Shown here piece by piece: positions 15,269-17,655 of a stretch of DNA of 17,655 bases; the first letter of the stretch is position 1, and each line of letters begins with the position of its first letter. A program made the position numbers and the translations under genes. Under the pieces are notes generated by a model. That model was given only the letters and a program-made list of their open reading frames with translations. It was not told the origin of the DNA and searched no databases. Source of the DNA: Sandaracinomonas sp041180785. Its GTDB lineage: Bacteria; Bacteroidota; Bacteroidia; Cytophagales; Spirosomataceae. The stretch covers positions 1 through 17,655 of the forward strand of contig JBEGQV010000025.1 of NCBI GenBank assembly GCA_041180785.1. Direction: 5' to 3'.

Positions 15269-16000
15269 ATAGTTCACCTAAATAAAATTATATTTTTATT
15301 GCTATTTTTTTTCATAGCATCACAACCTGCTAATTCCCAAACAGATATAAATTCGAATCTTCAGGCCGATCAACTGTTTAAAAATAACCATATATTAGAA
15401 GCTGAAAAGATTTACCATATAAATCTGCTCAAAAACCAGGTCAATGCCTTTGAAACCGAAAAAAAATTAGCCTACATCGCCAAAGAAAAAAATGATTGGT
15501 TGATGGAATTGTACTACCTTTCCTCCATGCAAGCAAAACAAACGCAATTAGTAACCTCTTATCGATTGGAAGAAATTGCTAACAAACGAAACCTGCCGGG
15601 CTATGAGGTTGGCCTTGTGGAGCGATTTAAATGGATTTATTTTGAGTTTTTCCCGTTCATCCTTGGATTTTTATTAATTCCTGCAATTTATGTTGCCTAT
15701 GCCTTAGTCATTAAAAAAGTACAAAAAGAAAGCATTCCTAGTTACCAGTTGTTTTATTTCATTTCCTATTTACTTTTTCTTTTAACTTTCAGCAATTTAC
15801 CCAATTGGATTTGGCAAGGATTAACTGCCAATAAAAAAACCTATATGCGCAATTTTGCTTCCTCTTCCGCGCCGGTCATCAAAACGATGGAAAAAGGAAC
15901 TCGCGTTAATTTTATTTACTTCAAAAAGGATTGGATTCCATGCTATGTAGATGGAACCATTGGATACATTAAATCAGAAGATTTATTGCTAATCAATTAA
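15263..16000 (+). CDS. Membrane protein with C-terminal SH3-like domain (BatE-like layout)
   Basis: The product has 245 residues with a signal peptide over about 1-26 (cleaved near ANSQ). A helical, TPR-like region follows (32-110; ADQLFKNNHILEAEKIYHINLL resembles one repeat). There are two membrane segments (about 126-150 and 160-180), then an SH3b-like beta domain (about 192-243, ending WIPCYVDGTIGYIKSEDLLLI). This order resembles BatE of the Bacteroidota aerotolerance operon, but no batA-D or MoxR neighbours are visible, so that name is not justified. The SH3b end may bind cell wall or protein ligands. The stop shares the TTAA palindrome with the convergent holA stop (4-bp overlap). Confidence 0.7.
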   Translation: MQIVHLNKIIFLLLFFFIASQPANSQTDINSNLQADQLFKNNHILEAEKIYHINLLKNQVNAFETEKKLAYIAKEKNDWLMELYYLSSMQAKQTQLVTSYRLEEIANKRNLPGYEVGLVERFKWIYFEFFPFILGFLLIPAIYVAYALVIKKVQKESIPSYQLFYFISYLLFLLTFSNLPNWIWQGLTANKKTYMRNFASSSAPVIKTMEKGTRVNFIYFKKDWIPCYVDGTIGYIKSEDLLLIN

Positions 16001-17040
16001 TGTAAGATCGAGAAGGTTAAATCGAGCCAAAGGCTCGATTCTGATAGATTTCCCAAAATGCCTTTAAATTTCAAGTCGGTATTTTTGATCTCCTCAAGAA
16101 TGTTAACCACCTTTCCTAAAGAATAATTCTTTTTTGCCGTCAAATAATCTCTAACAAAATACGGATTTACCTCAATTTCTTTGGCAATTTCTTGGTCCGA
16201 CAAATAACCCAAATGATGCACTTGCAACACCTTTGCAAAAAAGTTAAATAACTGAATCAACGCTGGAGCAATGGAATTTTGCTTCACATTGTTGGCAAAA
16301 TGAAATGCAATTTTCTGCGCTTTTGCCAAATCTCGAACCGCTAAAGCCTTCTGGAACTCAAAATAATTATATTCTTTACTGATGCCAATGTATTTCTCTA
16401 CCTCTGCAGAACCCACTTCCGCACCTTTTGGTAGGTTGATAATGAGTTTGTCGGCCTCAAATGCAATGCGTTTTAAATCTGTTCCGACAAAGGAGACCAT
16501 CAACTCCAAGGTTTCAGGACGAATGCTCAACTGATGTTGAGCTAAATAATCCTTCAGCCAAAGACCCACTTTATCTTCTTTCACTTTAGGCGAATGAACC
16601 ACCACACCAGCCCGGTCAAGCGTTTGCAAAACCTTCGCTTTATCTGTTAAGGATGTTTTTAGTGTGAGCACAAGCAGGGTAGAAGGCATGGGATTTTTTA
16701 CATATTCCTCCCACAATTTCATGTCATCAATACCTTTATCTTTAGCGTCTGATTTCGATTTACCCAGGTTCTCCAGAAATGAGGCCTCTTTGACCAAGAT
16801 CACCTGACGTTCGGCCATCATTGGAAATCGGCGTGCATTCGACAAAATGGCTGCCAGCGTTTGGTCCTTGCCGTAAAATACAAATTGATTAAATCCTTTT
16901 TCATCCTCCCGAAGCACCTTATTTTCGAATGCCTCGGTCAATTGATCAATAAAAAATGGCTCATCTCCATACAACAAATAAATTGGAGCCAATTTATTTG
17001 CCTGAATATCCTTCAAAACCTCTTGAGCGCTTTTATTCAT
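15997..17040 (-). CDS. holA: DNA polymerase III subunit delta
   Basis: This 347-residue cytoplasmic protein is the clamp-loader subunit that opens the beta sliding clamp during replication. The N-terminal HolA signature LAPIYLLYGDEPFFIDQ (17-33) is followed by the conserved ARRFPMMAERQVILVKEAS region (about 69-87), which includes the clamp-contact area. A lid-like block contains LVSFVGTDLKRIAFEADKL, then YNYFEFQKALAVRD, and a helical collar domain occupies the C-terminus. Length and domain order are normal for the family. The last codons contain a strong 9-bp hairpin (16020-16040). The gene diverges from the SlyD-like gene across 94 bp with a TAAATTTG -7 box at 17071-17078. Confidence 0.93.
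   Translation of the reverse strand: MNKSAQEVLKDIQANKLAPIYLLYGDEPFFIDQLTEAFENKVLREDEKGFNQFVFYGKDQTLAAILSNARRFPMMAERQVILVKEASFLENLGKSKSDAKDKGIDDMKLWEEYVKNPMPSTLLVLTLKTSLTDKAKVLQTLDRAGVVVHSPKVKEDKVGLWLKDYLAQHQLSIRPETLELMVSFVGTDLKRIAFEADKLIINLPKGAEVGSAEVEKYIGISKEYNYFEFQKALAVRDLAKAQKIAFHFANNVKQNSIAPALIQLFNFFAKVLQVHHLGYLSDQEIAKEIEVNPYFVRDYLTAKKNYSLGKVVNILEEIKNTDLKFKGILGNLSESSLWLDLTFSILH
16020..16040. terminator. Perfect hairpin inside the 3' end of holA, possible terminator for the convergent gene
   Basis: A 9-bp perfect stem (AATCGAGCC / GGCTCGATT) with a 3-nt AAA loop lies 19 bp beyond the stop of the plus-strand SH3-like gene, within the last holA codons (Ser-Ser-Leu-Trp-Leu-Asp). No T-run follows on the plus strand, so intrinsic termination is only possible. 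Confidence 0.4.
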
Positions 17041-17070
17041 TATGGGGATCTAAATTATAACATGAAAGGT

Positions 17071-17078
17071 CAAATTTA
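17071..17078 (-). promoter_or_regulatory. Probable -7 box for holA
   Basis: The minus strand reads TAAATTTG, a full TAnnTTTG match, 31 bp before the holA ATG. A TTG at the standard distance was not found. Confidence 0.4.
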
Positions 17079-17110
17079 GAGAATTTACAAAATATATGCA
17101 TTATTATTCC

Positions 17111-17118
17111 TAATTTTG
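17111..17118 (+). promoter_or_regulatory. Probable -7 box for the SlyD-like gene
   Basis: TAATTTTG matches TAnnTTTG and lies 16 bp before the ATG at 17135. The predicted start near 17124 would leave a leader of about 10 nt. No clear TTG is seen at the usual distance. Confidence 0.45.
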
Positions 17119-17134
17119 CACTTTAAAAATCAAC

Positions 17135-17647
17135 ATGAAGATATTAAATAACACGGTCGTTTTTATTAGTTACGAGTTATCCTTTCCCGATGAAAACGGT
17201 AATCCGGAAGTGGTAGAAATCGTAAGCGACCAAGAACCTATGGTATTCATTCAAGGCATGAGTGGTTTACCAGAGGCTTTTGAAGAAAATTTACGTGGTC
17301 TGTCCATTGGCGACACCTTTGATTTTTCCATTGAAGCAGCAGATGCCTACGGAAACATTGACCCAAATGCCATTGTACAATTACCAAAACATATTTTCCA
17401 AATCGACGGCAAAGACAACGAAGAATTACTTCAATTAGGCAATTTCATTCCGATGACCGACGATCAAGGCAACCGCATGCAAGGAATGATCATTCAGATT
17501 AATCCAGAATCGGTTACGATGGACTTTAATCACCCATTAGCTGAAAAAACTTTAATATTTAAAGGAAAAGTGTTAAAGGTACGTCCAGCAACTCCAGAAG
17601 AAATTGCTCACGGGCACGTGCATGGAGAAGGAGGAGTGCAGCATTAG
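17135..17647 (+). CDS. SlyD-like FKBP-type peptidyl-prolyl cis-trans isomerase
   Basis: This 170-residue cytoplasmic protein is predicted to be a folding helper that catalyses isomerisation of prolyl bonds and has chaperone activity through its insert-in-flap (IF) domain. The FKBP part covers about 1-75, with FIQGMSGLPEAFEENLRGLSIGD (38-60), where the FKBP loop and helix lie. The IF domain covers about 76-125. The return segment VTMDFNHPLAEKTLIFKGKVLKVR (127-150) has the near-invariant DFNHPLA motif. The tail AHGHVHGEGGVQH (158-170) is His-rich and may bind metal, as in SlyD, though it is much shorter than the E. coli tail. The gene ends 8 bp before the window edge and diverges from holA. Confidence 0.92.
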   Translation: MKILNNTVVFISYELSFPDENGNPEVVEIVSDQEPMVFIQGMSGLPEAFEENLRGLSIGDTFDFSIEAADAYGNIDPNAIVQLPKHIFQIDGKDNEELLQLGNFIPMTDDQGNRMQGMIIQINPESVTMDFNHPLAEKTLIFKGKVLKVRPATPEEIAHGHVHGEGGVQH

Positions 17648-17655
17648 AAGTTATG

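Noticed and set aside
15263..16000. BatE of an aerotolerance (Bat) operon
   Set aside because: The layout is similar, but none of batA-D or the MoxR ATPase is next to it, and the neighbours are tRNA-Lys and holA.

Overview
The window looks like ordinary chromosome from a Bacteroidota bacterium, probably of the Cytophagia/Spirosomaceae kind; the rank below phylum is an inference. Reasons: low GC, almost no Shine-Dalgarno sequences, repeated matches to the Bacteroidota promoter form TTG-N18-22-TAnnTTTG, a secreted esterase with a type IX secretion (Por) C-terminal sorting domain, many signal peptides and lipoproteins, and a SlyD-type FKBP with a GHVHGEGG tail. I see no phage, IS element, CRISPR array or recognisable defence system.

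Layout, left to right. At 2-571 (+) is the 3' part of hemN. It converges on a three-gene minus-strand operon, transcribed from 6768 leftwards: a SASA-type (sialate O-acetylesterase-like) T9SS cargo esterase, a 1003-residue double amidohydrolase, and a 429-residue amidohydrolase relative. A 30-bp hairpin made of inverted GTGGAAA heptamers sits exactly on the two stop codons. Next come a SRPBCC-fold protein (+), a convergent exported beta-rich protein (-), and a divergent cytochrome c-motif/FG-GAP lipoprotein (+) followed by a GNAT/FemAB-like acyltransferase (+). From about 15230 leftwards runs a minus-strand block: promoter, structured leader, tRNA-Lys(UUU), intrinsic terminator, FG-GAP lipoprotein, M28 peptidase, ThuA protein and a NagB-family sugar-phosphate enzyme. 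At the right end are an SH3-like membrane protein (+), holA (-), and a divergent SlyD-like prolyl isomerase (+).

How the genes fit together. Two operons suggest envelope or extracellular catabolism. The first holds a secreted carbohydrate esterase and exported amidohydrolases. The second joins an exported M28 peptidase and an exported ThuA protein (with 4-bp translational coupling) to a cytosolic amino-sugar-phosphate deaminase/isomerase. hemN, holA, slyD and tRNA-Lys are housekeeping genes.

The gene order is very compact. Two convergent pairs end on shared palindromic stop sites (TTATAA and TTAA), and a third overlaps by 92 bp. The least ordinary points are the heptamer hairpin, the loss of the metal-binding HxH motif in two of three amidohydrolase domains, the structured tRNA-Lys leader, and the 92-bp antisense overlap of the acyltransferase and the NagB-family gene. 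I did not find a convincing undescribed system.
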